Below are positions 35,734 through 44,624 of a DNA stretch of 64,000 bases, in pieces (position 1 is the first letter of the stretch; each line of letters opens with the position of its first letter). This stretch comes from Flavobacterium sp. (GTDB taxonomy: Bacteria; Bacteroidota; Bacteroidia; Flavobacteriales; Flavobacteriaceae). The DNA lies in NCBI GenBank assembly GCA_020403245.1, contig JADBYA010000009.1:186001-250000 (forward strand). The letters run 5' to 3'. The notes beneath the pieces were generated by a model, which was not told where the DNA came from, ran no database searches, and saw only the letters and a program-made list of their open reading frames with translations. A program made the position numbers and the translations under genes.

Positions 35734-36711
35734 ATGAGAACAATACAATTTAGAGAAGCGATTGCCGAAGCGATGAGTGAAGAAATGCGTCGTGATGAAT
35801 CTATATATTTAATGGGTGAAGAAGTTGCTGAATATAATGGTGCTTACAAAGCTTCGAAAGGAATGTTGGATGAATTTGGACCAAAAAGAGTTATTGATAC
35901 GCCTATTGCTGAATTAGGATTTGCCGGAATTGCAGTAGGTTCAGCAATGAATGGTTGTCGCCCTATTGTGGAATACATGACGTTCAACTTTTGCTTGGTT
36001 GGTATTGATCAAATTATCAATAACGCAGCCAAAATGCGTCAAATGTCGGCTGGACAATTTCCTATGCCAATGGTTTTTCGTGGGCCAACAGCTTCTGCAG
36101 GACAATTAGGAGCAACACATTCACAAGCTTTTGAAAATTGGTTTGCCAATACGCCAGGACTAAAAGTGGTTGTGCCATCCAATGTTTATGATGCCAAAGG
36201 TTTATTAAAAGCTGCTATTCGAGATAATGACCCAGTTATTTTCATGGAAAGTGAGCAAATGTATGGTGACAAAGGAGAAGTTCCAGAAGAAGAATATACA
36301 ATACCTCTTGGTGTAGCTGATATCAAGAGAGAAGGAACAGATGTAACCATTGTTTCTTTTGGTAAAATCATTAAAGAAGCTTTAATAGCGGCAGATGAAT
36401 TGGCCAAAGAAAATATTTCTTGTGAGATTATCGATTTGAGAACTGTTCGCCCAATGGATTATGATTGTATTATCAATTCGGTTAAAAAAACAAACCGATT
36501 AGTGGTTTTGGAGGAAGCATGGCCATTTGCTAGTGTTGCCTCTGAAATTACTTATATGGTTCAAGAGAGAGCTTTCGATTATTTGGATGCTCCAATACAA
36601 AGAATTACTACAGCCGACACTCCAGCGCCATACTCTCCAACATTGTTAAAAGAATGGTTACCGAATGCTGAAGATGTTATCAAAGCTGTAAAAAAAGTAA
36701 CTTACAAGTAG
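35734..36711 (+). CDS. pdhB: Pyruvate dehydrogenase E1 component subunit beta
   Basis: Thiamin-diphosphate enzyme subunit that, with E1 alpha, decarboxylates pyruvate and feeds acetyl groups to the lipoyl E2. The 325 residues start with TIQFREAIAEAMSEEM and carry GEEVAEYNGAYKASKGM near residue 28, DTPIAELGFAGIAVG, and a C-terminal transketolase domain with IDLRTVRPMDYD near residue 233. The length fits the heterotetrameric type. No E1 alpha or E2 gene is adjacent in the window; the other subunits must be elsewhere. Confidence 0.94.
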   Translation: MRTIQFREAIAEAMSEEMRRDESIYLMGEEVAEYNGAYKASKGMLDEFGPKRVIDTPIAELGFAGIAVGSAMNGCRPIVEYMTFNFCLVGIDQIINNAAKMRQMSAGQFPMPMVFRGPTASAGQLGATHSQAFENWFANTPGLKVVVPSNVYDAKGLLKAAIRDNDPVIFMESEQMYGDKGEVPEEEYTIPLGVADIKREGTDVTIVSFGKIIKEALIAADELAKENISCEIIDLRTVRPMDYDCIINSVKKTNRLVVLEEAWPFASVASEITYMVQERAFDYLDAPIQRITTADTPAPYSPTLLKEWLPNAEDVIKAVKKVTYK

Positions 36712-36767
36712 AAATAGACCGTATGATTTTTAGTTTATAAGAAAAGCAGCTAAAAACCTAAGAAGTC

Positions 36768-36799
36768 TTGAATACTAGTAATCATAATAACTATATTTG
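36768..36799 (+). promoter_or_regulatory. Consensus promoter directly before the pdhB terminator
   Basis: TTG (36768-36770), 21 bp, TATATTTG (36792-36799). The transcript for the next gene would begin around 36803-36807, inside the left arm of the terminator hairpin. Confidence 0.6.
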
Positions 36800-36838
36800 A
36801 ACTTCATCAAAAAACTTTTTTGATGAAGTTTTTTTTTC
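36800..36838 (+). terminator. pdhB terminator ending 1 bp before the next start codon
   Basis: AACTTCATCAAAAA pairs with TTTTTGATGAAGTT (ending 36830) and is followed by a run of T residues to 36837. The ATG of the DUF5686 gene is at 36840, so the T tract itself forms its upstream sequence. Confidence 0.88.
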
Positions 36839-36839
36839 C

Positions 36840-39329
36840 ATGAAAAAGATATTTACACTATTTATTTTGTTTTTTGCTTTTGCAAATACTATTGCTGCAC
36901 AAACAAAAGTGAGCGGAATAGTTTTGGACAATACGAATCAACCACTTCCTTATGCCAACATTGTTTTTAAGGGTTCAAAGACTGGAGTTGTATCTAACGA
37001 AGACGGAAGGTTTTATATAGAGTCGTCCGATAATTATAGTGTTTTATTAGTATCATTTGTCGGATTTCCAACTAAGGAAGTCAAATTGCCGAAACTCGTT
37101 AATTATGATTTCAAAATTATTTTGAGTGAAGGGAATGCCTTGAAAGAGATTGTGGTTTATGCAGGGAAAACATCCAAAAAAAACAATCCTGCTTTAGATA
37201 TTCTTAGAAAAATATGGGAACGAAGAAGGAAAAACGGATTAAAAATGTTCAAGCAATATCAATATGAAAAATATGAAAAAGTAGAATTTGATATGAACAC
37301 CATAGACAGTGCTTTTATGAAAAACAAGATTTTCAAAGGAATGGAGTTTGTGTTCAAGAATATTGATACTTCAAAAGTCACTGGAAAAACCTATTTGCCA
37401 ATTTTTATTAATGAGTCTATTTCAGATTTTTATGGAGATAATGAAACCAAAAAAACAAAAGAGGTTCTTATAGCCAACAAAAATTCCGGATTAGGGAACG
37501 GAGATGGCGTAAATATGTTTATTAAGGATTTATATAATGACTTTGATATTTATGAGAATTATTTATATTTTTTTGACAAGAGCTTTACAAGTCCATTATC
37601 TAGAACTGGAATAGATGTTTACAATTATGTTCTTACCGATACCGCTTTTATCGATAACAAATGGTGTTATAATATAGTTTTTTACCCAAGACGAAAAAAC
37701 GAGTTGACTTTCAAAGGCGATTTTTGGGTTAATGACTCCACATTTGCCATCAAAAAAATAAATATGGCAATCACCAAAAGTGCCAATATTAATTGGGTAA
37801 AAGATATTTATATCGAACAAGAATTTGAAGTTTTAAACGATTCGGTTTTTCTTCCAACCCGCGATTATATGATGTCTGACTTTGCTTTAAAAAAGAAAGA
37901 GGAGTCAAAAGGAATTTATGGTAAACGCAGCACGCTTTATCGAAATTTTAAGTTTGATGAAAAAAAACCTGAAAAATTCTTTAAACAGGAAGTTAATTTT
38001 ATTGACAATTTGGTGTATAAAAAAACAGATGAATTTTGGGAGGAAAATCGTTTTGAAAAGTTAAATAAAGATGAGGTTGCTATATACAAAATGATTGACA
38101 CTCTAAAAACTGTCAAAAAATTCAAGCAAATGTACAATCTTGTTTCAGTATTGGGAAGTGGATACATTGAGTTTTCTAAATTAAATTTTGATTATGGTCC
38201 CATCTTTTCAACGGTGGGTTATAACGAGGTAGAAGGTGTTCGACTTAGAGCTGGAGGAAGAACCTATTTTGGACCAAATGACCTTTGGCGTTTACAAGGT
38301 TATACCGCTTATGGGTTTGAAGATAATAAATTCAAATATGGTATTTCAGGAAAATGGATGGTGGATAAGAAAAATAGAATAATTCTCTCAGCAGGGAACA
38401 GAAGAGATGTAGAACAAATAGGCGCTAGTTTAACAAATACCAACGATGTTTTGGGTAGAAGTTTTGCTTCTTCGGCTTTTTTTACCACTGGAGCTAACGG
38501 AAAGCTAACCAACATCAATCTAACTACTATAGCAGGAGAAATTGAGCCAGTTAAAAATTTAGTATTTCAAGTAGGTTATTCCTATCGAACCCTAGAATCG
38601 GCATCGCCAACATTTAGTTTAGATTATTATACCGATAATACTTTTACCAATACGGCAAGCGAAGTAAAACAAGCAGAGTTAAGTCTGCAAGTTGAGTACA
38701 CACCTAAAAGAAAAACCATTGGATATGGAGTGGAGAGACGCGATGTTGACAATCCGTACAGTCGCTTTTTTGTGAATTATACACAAGGTTTTAAAGGGTT
38801 TATTCAAAGTGATTTTGAATATCAAAAACTCCAACTTTACTACAAGCAACCCATTATAATTGGAGCACTTGGGCGTTCTAATTTGATTATGGAATTAGGA
38901 AAAACCTTTGGCAAAGTACCACTTGGTTTGTTGAGTATTGTACCTGGGAATCAAACTTATTTCTTGATTGAGAATACGTTTAGTAATCTTAATTTTTATG
39001 AGTTTGTAACCGATGAATATGCTACTTTCCAATGGGAACATAACTTTAACGGTAGATTATTATCCAGAATTCCGATGATGCGAAAATTAAACTGGAGAGA
39101 GTTAGTAGGAGTAAGAGCGGTTTATGGAACAGTATCCGACGAAAACATTGCTTTAAACGCCTCTGGGTTGGTTTATAAAGCCCCTGTAAATCCTTATTGG
39201 GAATACAATGTTGGGATAGGAAATATCTTTAAAGTATTCCGTCTTGATTTTACTTGGAGAGGAAATTACAGAGACGTACCCGATGGCAACAACTTTACTG
39301 TAAAAGGGTCGTTTGGGTTTTATTTTTAA
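36840..39329 (+). CDS. DUF5686 outer-membrane protein with carboxypeptidase-like regulatory domain
   Basis: The 829-residue protein has a signal peptide (about 1-20), a CarboxypepD_reg-like beta-sandwich (about 22-105; KVSGIVLDNTNQPLPYANIV) and a long DUF5686 region ending in a predicted outer-membrane barrel (about 460-829, C-terminal phenylalanine in GSFGFYF). Such proteins are frequent in Bacteroidetes, and their exact function is not known. The start codon directly follows the T tract of the preceding terminator, so its mRNA leader must be very short. Confidence 0.85.
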   Translation: MKKIFTLFILFFAFANTIAAQTKVSGIVLDNTNQPLPYANIVFKGSKTGVVSNEDGRFYIESSDNYSVLLVSFVGFPTKEVKLPKLVNYDFKIILSEGNALKEIVVYAGKTSKKNNPALDILRKIWERRRKNGLKMFKQYQYEKYEKVEFDMNTIDSAFMKNKIFKGMEFVFKNIDTSKVTGKTYLPIFINESISDFYGDNETKKTKEVLIANKNSGLGNGDGVNMFIKDLYNDFDIYENYLYFFDKSFTSPLSRTGIDVYNYVLTDTAFIDNKWCYNIVFYPRRKNELTFKGDFWVNDSTFAIKKINMAITKSANINWVKDIYIEQEFEVLNDSVFLPTRDYMMSDFALKKKEESKGIYGKRSTLYRNFKFDEKKPEKFFKQEVNFIDNLVYKKTDEFWEENRFEKLNKDEVAIYKMIDTLKTVKKFKQMYNLVSVLGSGYIEFSKLNFDYGPIFSTVGYNEVEGVRLRAGGRTYFGPNDLWRLQGYTAYGFEDNKFKYGISGKWMVDKKNRIILSAGNRRDVEQIGASLTNTNDVLGRSFASSAFFTTGANGKLTNINLTTIAGEIEPVKNLVFQVGYSYRTLESASPTFSLDYYTDNTFTNTASEVKQAELSLQVEYTPKRKTIGYGVERRDVDNPYSRFFVNYTQGFKGFIQSDFEYQKLQLYYKQPIIIGALGRSNLIMELGKTFGKVPLGLLSIVPGNQTYFLIENTFSNLNFYEFVTDEYATFQWEHNFNGRLLSRIPMMRKLNWRELVGVRAVYGTVSDENIALNASGLVYKAPVNPYWEYNVGIGNIFKVFRLDFTWRGNYRDVPDGNNFTVKGSFGFYF

Positions 39330-39331
39330 GC

Positions 39332-39350
39332 TGACACGAGCGTAGCGAAC
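39332..39350. repeat. Third copy of the CGCTA-GCTCGTGTCA repeat
   Basis: TGACACGAGCGTAGCGAAC is the inverse of the words at 5806-5825 and 5862-5881 with small changes. It starts 3 bp past the stop of the DUF5686 gene. Confidence 0.7.
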
Positions 39351-39375
39351 TGACGCAGTAATTCATTTCAGCTTC

Positions 39376-39770
39376 ACTACTAATCATTATACAAGTAGCC
39401 ATTTCATTTCTAGTTGATAAAGATGTTGTTTTGAAAAAGGTGCATCAACAATATGGCGATCCTACTATTCCTTACAATCTGAACGTTTTCAAACTTTAGA
39501 CAATACATTAGTTTTAGAAGCCCTTTCTCAAAACCATCCAAACAAAGTTAGAACTAGACTCAACCCAAATATATCCATCGGTAAATTGACGATTGATTGT
39601 TCTCATGGTCTACTTGCATTAGAAAGACATTATTCCTTTTGCTGATATTGGTAACAAAAACACCATAATTGAATTGTAATTTCACAATTTAAATGAAGAC
39701 AAGTAAACACTTTCACAAAATTGGAAAATTTACGGAACAATGACTTAGTATATTATTATAGGACATTATT
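39376..39770 (+). pseudogene. Decayed gene of unknown family
   Basis: A plus-strand stretch reads as protein only if frames are changed. One frame gives ERFQTLDNTLVLEALSQNHP and KVRTRLNPNISIGKLTIDCS (about 39480-39610), a shifted frame continues with DIIPFADIGNKNTIIEL to a stop near 39678, and further text runs to about 39770. There is no good start, and several stops interrupt it. The parent gene is not recognised, but the codon texture is clearly coding-like. Confidence 0.5.
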
Positions 39771-39822
39771 ACCTTAAAGGGCAAGATAAAATTTAAGTAT
39801 TTTTATTGAATAATTTTTTATC

Positions 39823-40242
39823 TTAACTGTATTTTCCTGGCCCAGTAAAAAACAAACCTAAATAAATAATAAAATTCACAAAAGCATCGTTAAAATGAAA
39901 GCCATTTTCGCCTTTATCAACTATCGACATTGGAAAAATGACCCAAAAATATAACCCATACAAAACATCAATACAAACAAACTAAATCGAGTAAATAAAC
40001 CCAAAATTAAAAAAAAAACTACAAAAGAATTCTGCAAAAACAGTTAAGAATAAAGATGTTCCGCCAGTAATTCCAAAAAAACTAACATTCTTAGCCCAAA
40101 AGTCAGAAGCTGCCATTTCATTAAAATGAATTAACTTTTCATACCCATAAAACGATATTATAACGCCAAGCATTAATCGAATAAGTAATAATCCAAAATC
40201 GCTATTAATCGAATTTGCTGAAAAAGTAAAAAGTTTGTTTAT
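39823..40242 (-). pseudogene. DoxX-family membrane protein pseudogene
   Basis: The minus strand encodes a DoxX-like sequence when two indels are repaired. The N-terminal part reads FGLLLIRLMLGVIISFYGYE and AEFFCSFF. A frame change in the A10 run near 40010 restores LGLFTRFSLFVLMFCMGYIF, and a second change in the A5 run near 39943 restores WVIFPMSIVDKGENGFHFND to GPGKYS and a stop at 39823. At the expected start codon (40242-40240) the sequence is ATA rather than ATG. Three lesions make a pseudogene more likely than sequencing error, although both indels lie in homopolymers. Confidence 0.7.
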
Positions 40243-40365
40243 AAAATTATTTAACTAAATAGTTTATTCAATTCAAAAATATAAATAATAGATAGTATAA
40301 AGAAAAGTGATAAAATCGTAAATTTTAAAATATAAATTCAATCCGAATCAGATTTTCAATATAAG

Positions 40366-40397
40366 TTGCTTTCTTTCTTAAAATTTTGTTATTTTTG
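40366..40397 (+). promoter_or_regulatory. Promoter for the membrane pyrophosphatase gene
   Basis: TTG (40366-40368), 21 bp and TATTTTTG (40390-40397) match the Bacteroidetes consensus. The ATG is 35 bp downstream. Confidence 0.6.
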
Positions 40398-40432
40398 CAC
40401 CCGATTAAATTTATAACAAACATTTTATATTT

Positions 40433-43018
40433 ATGGGGTCAATGATGATTTATGTGCCTATAGTTATGGCAATAATTGGACTGCTTTTTATGGCAGTTAA
40501 AAGAAGTTGGGTTTTAAAACAAGACGCTGGAGATGGCAAGATGGCAGCCATTTCAGATTATATTTATGAAGGTGCATTAGCATTCTTAAAAGCAGAATAC
40601 AGATTATTAGCAATATTCGTACTTATTGCAAGTGTTGTTTTAGCTGGAATTACCCAAATAGATGGTGTAAAAACACATTTATTAATTGTAATTGCCTTTA
40701 TTTTTGGCGCTTTCTTTTCGGCATTAGCTGGAAACATGGGGATGAAAATTGCAACTAAAACCAATGTTAGAACTACCCAAGCTGCCCGCACCAGTTTACC
40801 ACAAGCGCTAAAAGTTTCTTTTGGTGGTGGAACCGTAATGGGATTAGGAGTTGCCGGATTAGCCGTTTTAGGTTTGACAGGTTTTTTCATTATACTTTTT
40901 CAAAAATTCATGGGAGGTGTATGGACTTCAACTGAAGACATGACCGTTGTGTTGGAAACACTAGCTGGTTTCTCTCTTGGTGCTGAATCTATTGCATTGT
41001 TTGCTCGTGTTGGTGGTGGTATCTATACCAAAGCCGCCGACGTTGGTGCTGATTTAGTAGGTAAAGTAGAAGCGGGTATTCCAGAAGATGACCCAAGAAA
41101 TCCTGCTACAATTGCAGATAACGTGGGAGACAATGTGGGAGACGTTGCCGGAATGGGTGCCGATTTATTTGGGTCTTATGTAGCAACTGTCCTTGCTGCA
41201 ATGGTTTTAGGTAACTATGTTATCAAAGATATGGGCGGGAAAATTGTGGATGCTTTTGGTGGCATTGGACCTATCTTATTACCAATGGCTATTGCTGGTT
41301 TTGGAATTTTGTTTTCTATAATTGGTACAATGTTGGTGAAAATTACAAGTGATGACGCTAAAGAAGCTCAAGTTCAAAAAGCATTAAACATAGGAAACTG
41401 GGTTTCTATTGTTTTAACCGCTATTGCGTGTTTCTTCCTTGTAGATTATATGTTGCCACAAACCATGAAAATGGAATTCTTTGGTGAAGGATTACAAGAT
41501 ATATCTTCAATGCGCGTTTTCTATGCAACTTTAATCGGATTATTTGTTGGTGGAGCTATTTCATCAGTAACGGAATATTACACAGGATTGGGTACTAAAC
41601 CGGTTTTGGCAATTGTACAAAAATCTTCAACTGGTGCAGGAACCAATGTAATTGCTGGTTTGGCAACAGGTATGATTTCTACTTTTCCAACAGTAATTTT
41701 ATTTGCTGCTGCAATATGGTCAACTTATGCATTGGCAGGATTTTACGGAGTTGCGCTTGCTGCTTCTGCTATGATGGCTACAACAGCCATGCAATTGGCC
41801 ATCGATGCTTTCGGACCAATCTCTGATAACGCTGGTGGAATTGCTGAAATGAGCGAATTGCCAAAAGAAGTTAGAACTAGAACGGATATCTTGGATTCAG
41901 TGGGTAACACAACGGCTGCCACTGGAAAAGGTTTTGCTATCGCTTCGGCGGCATTAACCTCATTGGCATTATTTGCAGCGTATGTAACGTTTACAGGAAT
42001 TGATGGAATTAATATTTTCAAAGCACCAGTACTAGCGATGCTATTTGTTGGTGGAATGATACCTGTAGTTTTCTCGGCATTGGCCATGAACTCTGTAGGT
42101 AAAGCGGCAATGGACATGGTCTATGAAGTGCGTCGTCAGTTTAAAGAAATTCCGGGAATTATGGAAGGAACAGGCAAACCCGAATATGGTAAATGTGTTG
42201 AAATTTCCACCAAAGCGGCTTTACGCGAAATGATGTTGCCTGGAGTTATGACTATTGGTTTCCCAATTGCAATCGTGCTTTTAGGTAAATTAGTTTATGG
42301 CGATAACAATATGTTAATCGCTGAAATGCTTGGGGGTTATATGGCTGGAGTTACTGTTTCTGGAGTGCTTTGGGCTGTGTTTCAAAACAACGCAGGTGGT
42401 GCTTGGGATAATGCTAAAAAATCGTTTGAAGCGGGTGTTATGATTAACGGTGAAATGACATACAAAGGTTCTGATGCTCACAAAGCTGCTGTAACTGGTG
42501 ATACTGTTGGTGATCCGTTTAAAGATACATCTGGGCCATCCATGAACATCTTGATTAAATTAACTTGTTTAATTGGATTGGTTATTGCGCCAATCTTAGG
42601 TTCAGGACATGCTAATACTGCAATGGGTTCATCATGTTGTGCTCCAACAGAACAATGTGCCTCTATGAGCGAAGAAGAATGTAAAGCAAGAGGTTGTACA
42701 AAATCTGATTGTGAAAAGATGATGGCAAAATGCGACATGAGCAAATGCGCTACCATGACTAAAGAAGAATGTGCCGCTGTGTGCGACAAAAACGGATGTT
42801 CTTCTGAAGATAAAGCAAAATGTATGGCAATGTATGACGAGAATGGTAAATTCAAAGGTGAATTTAAAAATGAAATTTCAAAAATGGTTTTTATGGAAAA
42901 AACAGATAACGGTAAAGTAAAAGCTACTGTTTCTAAAACCATTAATGGTAAAGTAACTGAAGAAACTTTTGAAGGAACTGAAGCTGAAGTAAAAGCTAAA
43001 GTGGAAGCATTGAAATAG
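40433..43018 (+). CDS. hppA: Ion-pumping membrane pyrophosphatase with a cysteine-rich C-terminal extension
   Basis: Hydrolyses pyrophosphate and pumps H+ and/or Na+ across the inner membrane. The first about 720 residues have the M-PPase layout of about 16 helices with the substrate motifs GGGIYTKAADVGADLVGKVE and EDDPRNPATIADNVGDNVGD, and GNTTAATGKGFAI, where Ala after GNTTA marks the K+-dependent class. The protein then continues for about 139 residues that are not part of the usual enzyme, with 12 Cys between about residues 731 and 797 in CxxxxC-like spacing and a C-terminal GKVTEETFEGTEAEVKAKVE tail. Codon texture does not change at the junction. Confidence 0.94.
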   Translation: MGSMMIYVPIVMAIIGLLFMAVKRSWVLKQDAGDGKMAAISDYIYEGALAFLKAEYRLLAIFVLIASVVLAGITQIDGVKTHLLIVIAFIFGAFFSALAGNMGMKIATKTNVRTTQAARTSLPQALKVSFGGGTVMGLGVAGLAVLGLTGFFIILFQKFMGGVWTSTEDMTVVLETLAGFSLGAESIALFARVGGGIYTKAADVGADLVGKVEAGIPEDDPRNPATIADNVGDNVGDVAGMGADLFGSYVATVLAAMVLGNYVIKDMGGKIVDAFGGIGPILLPMAIAGFGILFSIIGTMLVKITSDDAKEAQVQKALNIGNWVSIVLTAIACFFLVDYMLPQTMKMEFFGEGLQDISSMRVFYATLIGLFVGGAISSVTEYYTGLGTKPVLAIVQKSSTGAGTNVIAGLATGMISTFPTVILFAAAIWSTYALAGFYGVALAASAMMATTAMQLAIDAFGPISDNAGGIAEMSELPKEVRTRTDILDSVGNTTAATGKGFAIASAALTSLALFAAYVTFTGIDGINIFKAPVLAMLFVGGMIPVVFSALAMNSVGKAAMDMVYEVRRQFKEIPGIMEGTGKPEYGKCVEISTKAALREMMLPGVMTIGFPIAIVLLGKLVYGDNNMLIAEMLGGYMAGVTVSGVLWAVFQNNAGGAWDNAKKSFEAGVMINGEMTYKGSDAHKAAVTGDTVGDPFKDTSGPSMNILIKLTCLIGLVIAPILGSGHANTAMGSSCCAPTEQCASMSEEECKARGCTKSDCEKMMAKCDMSKCATMTKEECAAVCDKNGCSSEDKAKCMAMYDENGKFKGEFKNEISKMVFMEKTDNGKVKATVSKTINGKVTEETFEGTEAEVKAKVEALK

Positions 43019-43045
43019 TATTTCAATAATTTGGATATAAGAAAA

Positions 43046-43082
43046 CTCGTCTCGTTTTTAACAACCAGACGAGCTTTTTTTT
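43046..43082. terminator. Terminator between hppA and the convergent deoxynucleoside kinase gene
   Basis: CTCGTCT (43046-43052) pairs with AGACGAG (43067-43073) around a 14-nt loop, then C and eight T residues. Confidence 0.8.
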
Positions 43083-43096
43083 ATATTAAATAATCT

Positions 43097-43711
43097 TTAA
43101 AAAAGCCCATTTATCTCAGCATCAATTCTGTTGATAACAATTCCTAAATCTTCTGGATTATTGACAAAATCAACATTGTCAACATCAATAATTAAAAGTT
43201 TCCCTTTGTCATAAGTAGTAATCCATGCTTCATAACGCTCATTTAATCTACTCAAATAATCAATAGAAATTGTGTTTTCGTAATCACGTCCGCGTTTGTG
43301 AATTTGAGAAACTAAATTTGGAATTGAGCTTCTCAGGTAAATCAATAAATCGGGTGCTCCAACCAATCCTTCCATCAATTCAAACAACGAAGTGTAGTTT
43401 TGAAAATCGCGATTCGTCATCAATCCCATGGCATGTAAATTGGGTGCAAAAATATGAGCATCTTCATAAATGGTTCTGTCCTGAATAATATTTTTACCGC
43501 TTTCGCGAATTTGTAATACTTGACGAAAACGAGAGTTCAAGAAATAAATTTGCAAGTTGAACGACCAACGTTCCATTTGATGATAAAAATCATCCAAATA
43601 AGGATTGTCAACCACATCTTCAAAATGGGGTTCCCATTTAAAATGTTTGGCTAAAAATCGTGTCAAGGTTGTCTTTCCTGCCCCTATGTTTCCTGCTATT
43701 GCTATATGCAT
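43097..43711 (-). CDS. Deoxynucleoside kinase
   Basis: Phosphorylates a deoxynucleoside in salvage. The 204 residues start with the P-loop IAIAGNIGAGKTTLTRFL, have the FEDVVDNPYLDDFY substrate region near residue 30, the DRTIYEDAHIFA motif with the catalytic Glu-Arg pair, and the lid RGRDYE near residue 140. The group includes deoxyadenosine and deoxyguanosine kinases; the preferred base is not clear from sequence. Its start codon touches the stop codon of the preceding gene on the minus strand. Confidence 0.9.
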   Translation of the reverse strand: MHIAIAGNIGAGKTTLTRFLAKHFKWEPHFEDVVDNPYLDDFYHQMERWSFNLQIYFLNSRFRQVLQIRESGKNIIQDRTIYEDAHIFAPNLHAMGLMTNRDFQNYTSLFELMEGLVGAPDLLIYLRSSIPNLVSQIHKRGRDYENTISIDYLSRLNERYEAWITTYDKGKLLIIDVDNVDFVNNPEDLGIVINRIDAEINGLF

Positions 43712-44505
43712 TATGGTAATTTTAATTTTAATTTTTTAATCTGCTGGTCGGTAAAAATAGCTAAAATTTGGTCTTTGTAGTAAAATTTTTGAAACGATTT
43801 CTCAACAATTTCTATTTCGTAAATCACTTTCGATTTGTTGTTCAAACAATAAAGAACATTGTTGTAAGAAAATAAAAGTCTATCAGTATCAATAATCTGA
43901 ATATTTTCCCAAGGCGGAATGTTAGCCAGCAAATTTACTTTACCGAAAATGTCAATCGAAAACCAATTGTTATTTTCATCAATCCAATAAAAATTATTAA
44001 AATCAGATTGTGTATATTTTATACTTTCTTGAATCGGATTTCCTATATTTTTAAAAGTGCTCTTGAGATAATTAAACAAAAGAATTTGCTGTGTTAAAGC
44101 ATTATAAATCCAAAATTGGTTTAGCGAAGCCATACCTATTTTAGAAGCAAAAATGGTTTTGTCAATATCAAAAAGATTGAGTTTTTGAATTTCGTTTAGC
44201 TGATTGTCTACGATGATAATGGTATTAAAATCTTCATAGAAAACAACAATTTTTAAAGGATTTATATAATCAACAGAGGTTATTTTGCCTAAAGGAACAT
44301 TCTTATATTCCCATTTTTGAGTCTCATTCTGCTTGATGAAAACATTATTTTTGATAAAATAATTATTACCCAATCCATCAAAACCTAAATAGACTTTATT
44401 TTCTATTTCCTCTGAATGAATTGCCGAGGTCTTGAGTTTTTGGTTTTGACAAAAACTAACCGTTTGTGAATATAGAAAAAGAAATATAACAATGTTTTTC
44501 ATCAT
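43711..44505 (-). CDS. Secreted protein of unknown function, possible beta-propeller
   Basis: The 264-residue protein has a signal peptide (about 1-19, ending VSFCQ) and a body of short repeated beta-rich units (YLGFDGLGNNYFIKNN near residue 39, IVVFYEDFNTIIIVDNQ near residue 90, YWIDENNNWFSIDIFGK near residue 172). The layout suggests a small propeller, but no named family was recognised. It lies directly before the deoxynucleoside kinase with a 1-bp overlap, so the two are probably cotranscribed. Confidence 0.65.
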   Translation of the reverse strand: MMKNIVIFLFLYSQTVSFCQNQKLKTSAIHSEEIENKVYLGFDGLGNNYFIKNNVFIKQNETQKWEYKNVPLGKITSVDYINPLKIVVFYEDFNTIIIVDNQLNEIQKLNLFDIDKTIFASKIGMASLNQFWIYNALTQQILLFNYLKSTFKNIGNPIQESIKYTQSDFNNFYWIDENNNWFSIDIFGKVNLLANIPPWENIQIIDTDRLLFSYNNVLYCLNNKSKVIYEIEIVEKSFQKFYYKDQILAIFTDQQIKKLKLKLP

Positions 44506-44568
44506 AGTGCTAATTTACAATAAACTTTGTTGATTTTATCTTTTGTAAAATAATATTTTAACAAAATA

Positions 44569-44603
44569 TTGGTAACATTTTGGACATAGTTTCGTCATAT
44601 TTG
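44569..44603 (+). promoter_or_regulatory. Possible promoter for the first GLPGLI gene
   Basis: CATATTTG (44596-44603) matches the -7 consensus in seven of eight positions. TTG (44569-44571) lies 24 bp upstream, slightly far. The gene starts at 44625. Confidence 0.4.
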
Positions 44604-44624
44604 CTTTTTTATTAAAACAATATC

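Noticed and set aside
42478..43026. Long open frame antisense to the 3' part of hppA, encoding a Cys/Ser-rich protein
   Set aside because: It is the mirror of a strongly coding, conserved gene and its periodic codon bias; there is no promoter or terminator of its own.
44558..44576. Copy of the tandem AACGTTAAC operator before the first GLPGLI gene
   Set aside because: Only TTAAC and GTAAC are present with a 14-bp pitch, which is not the same arrangement as at 47811-47830.
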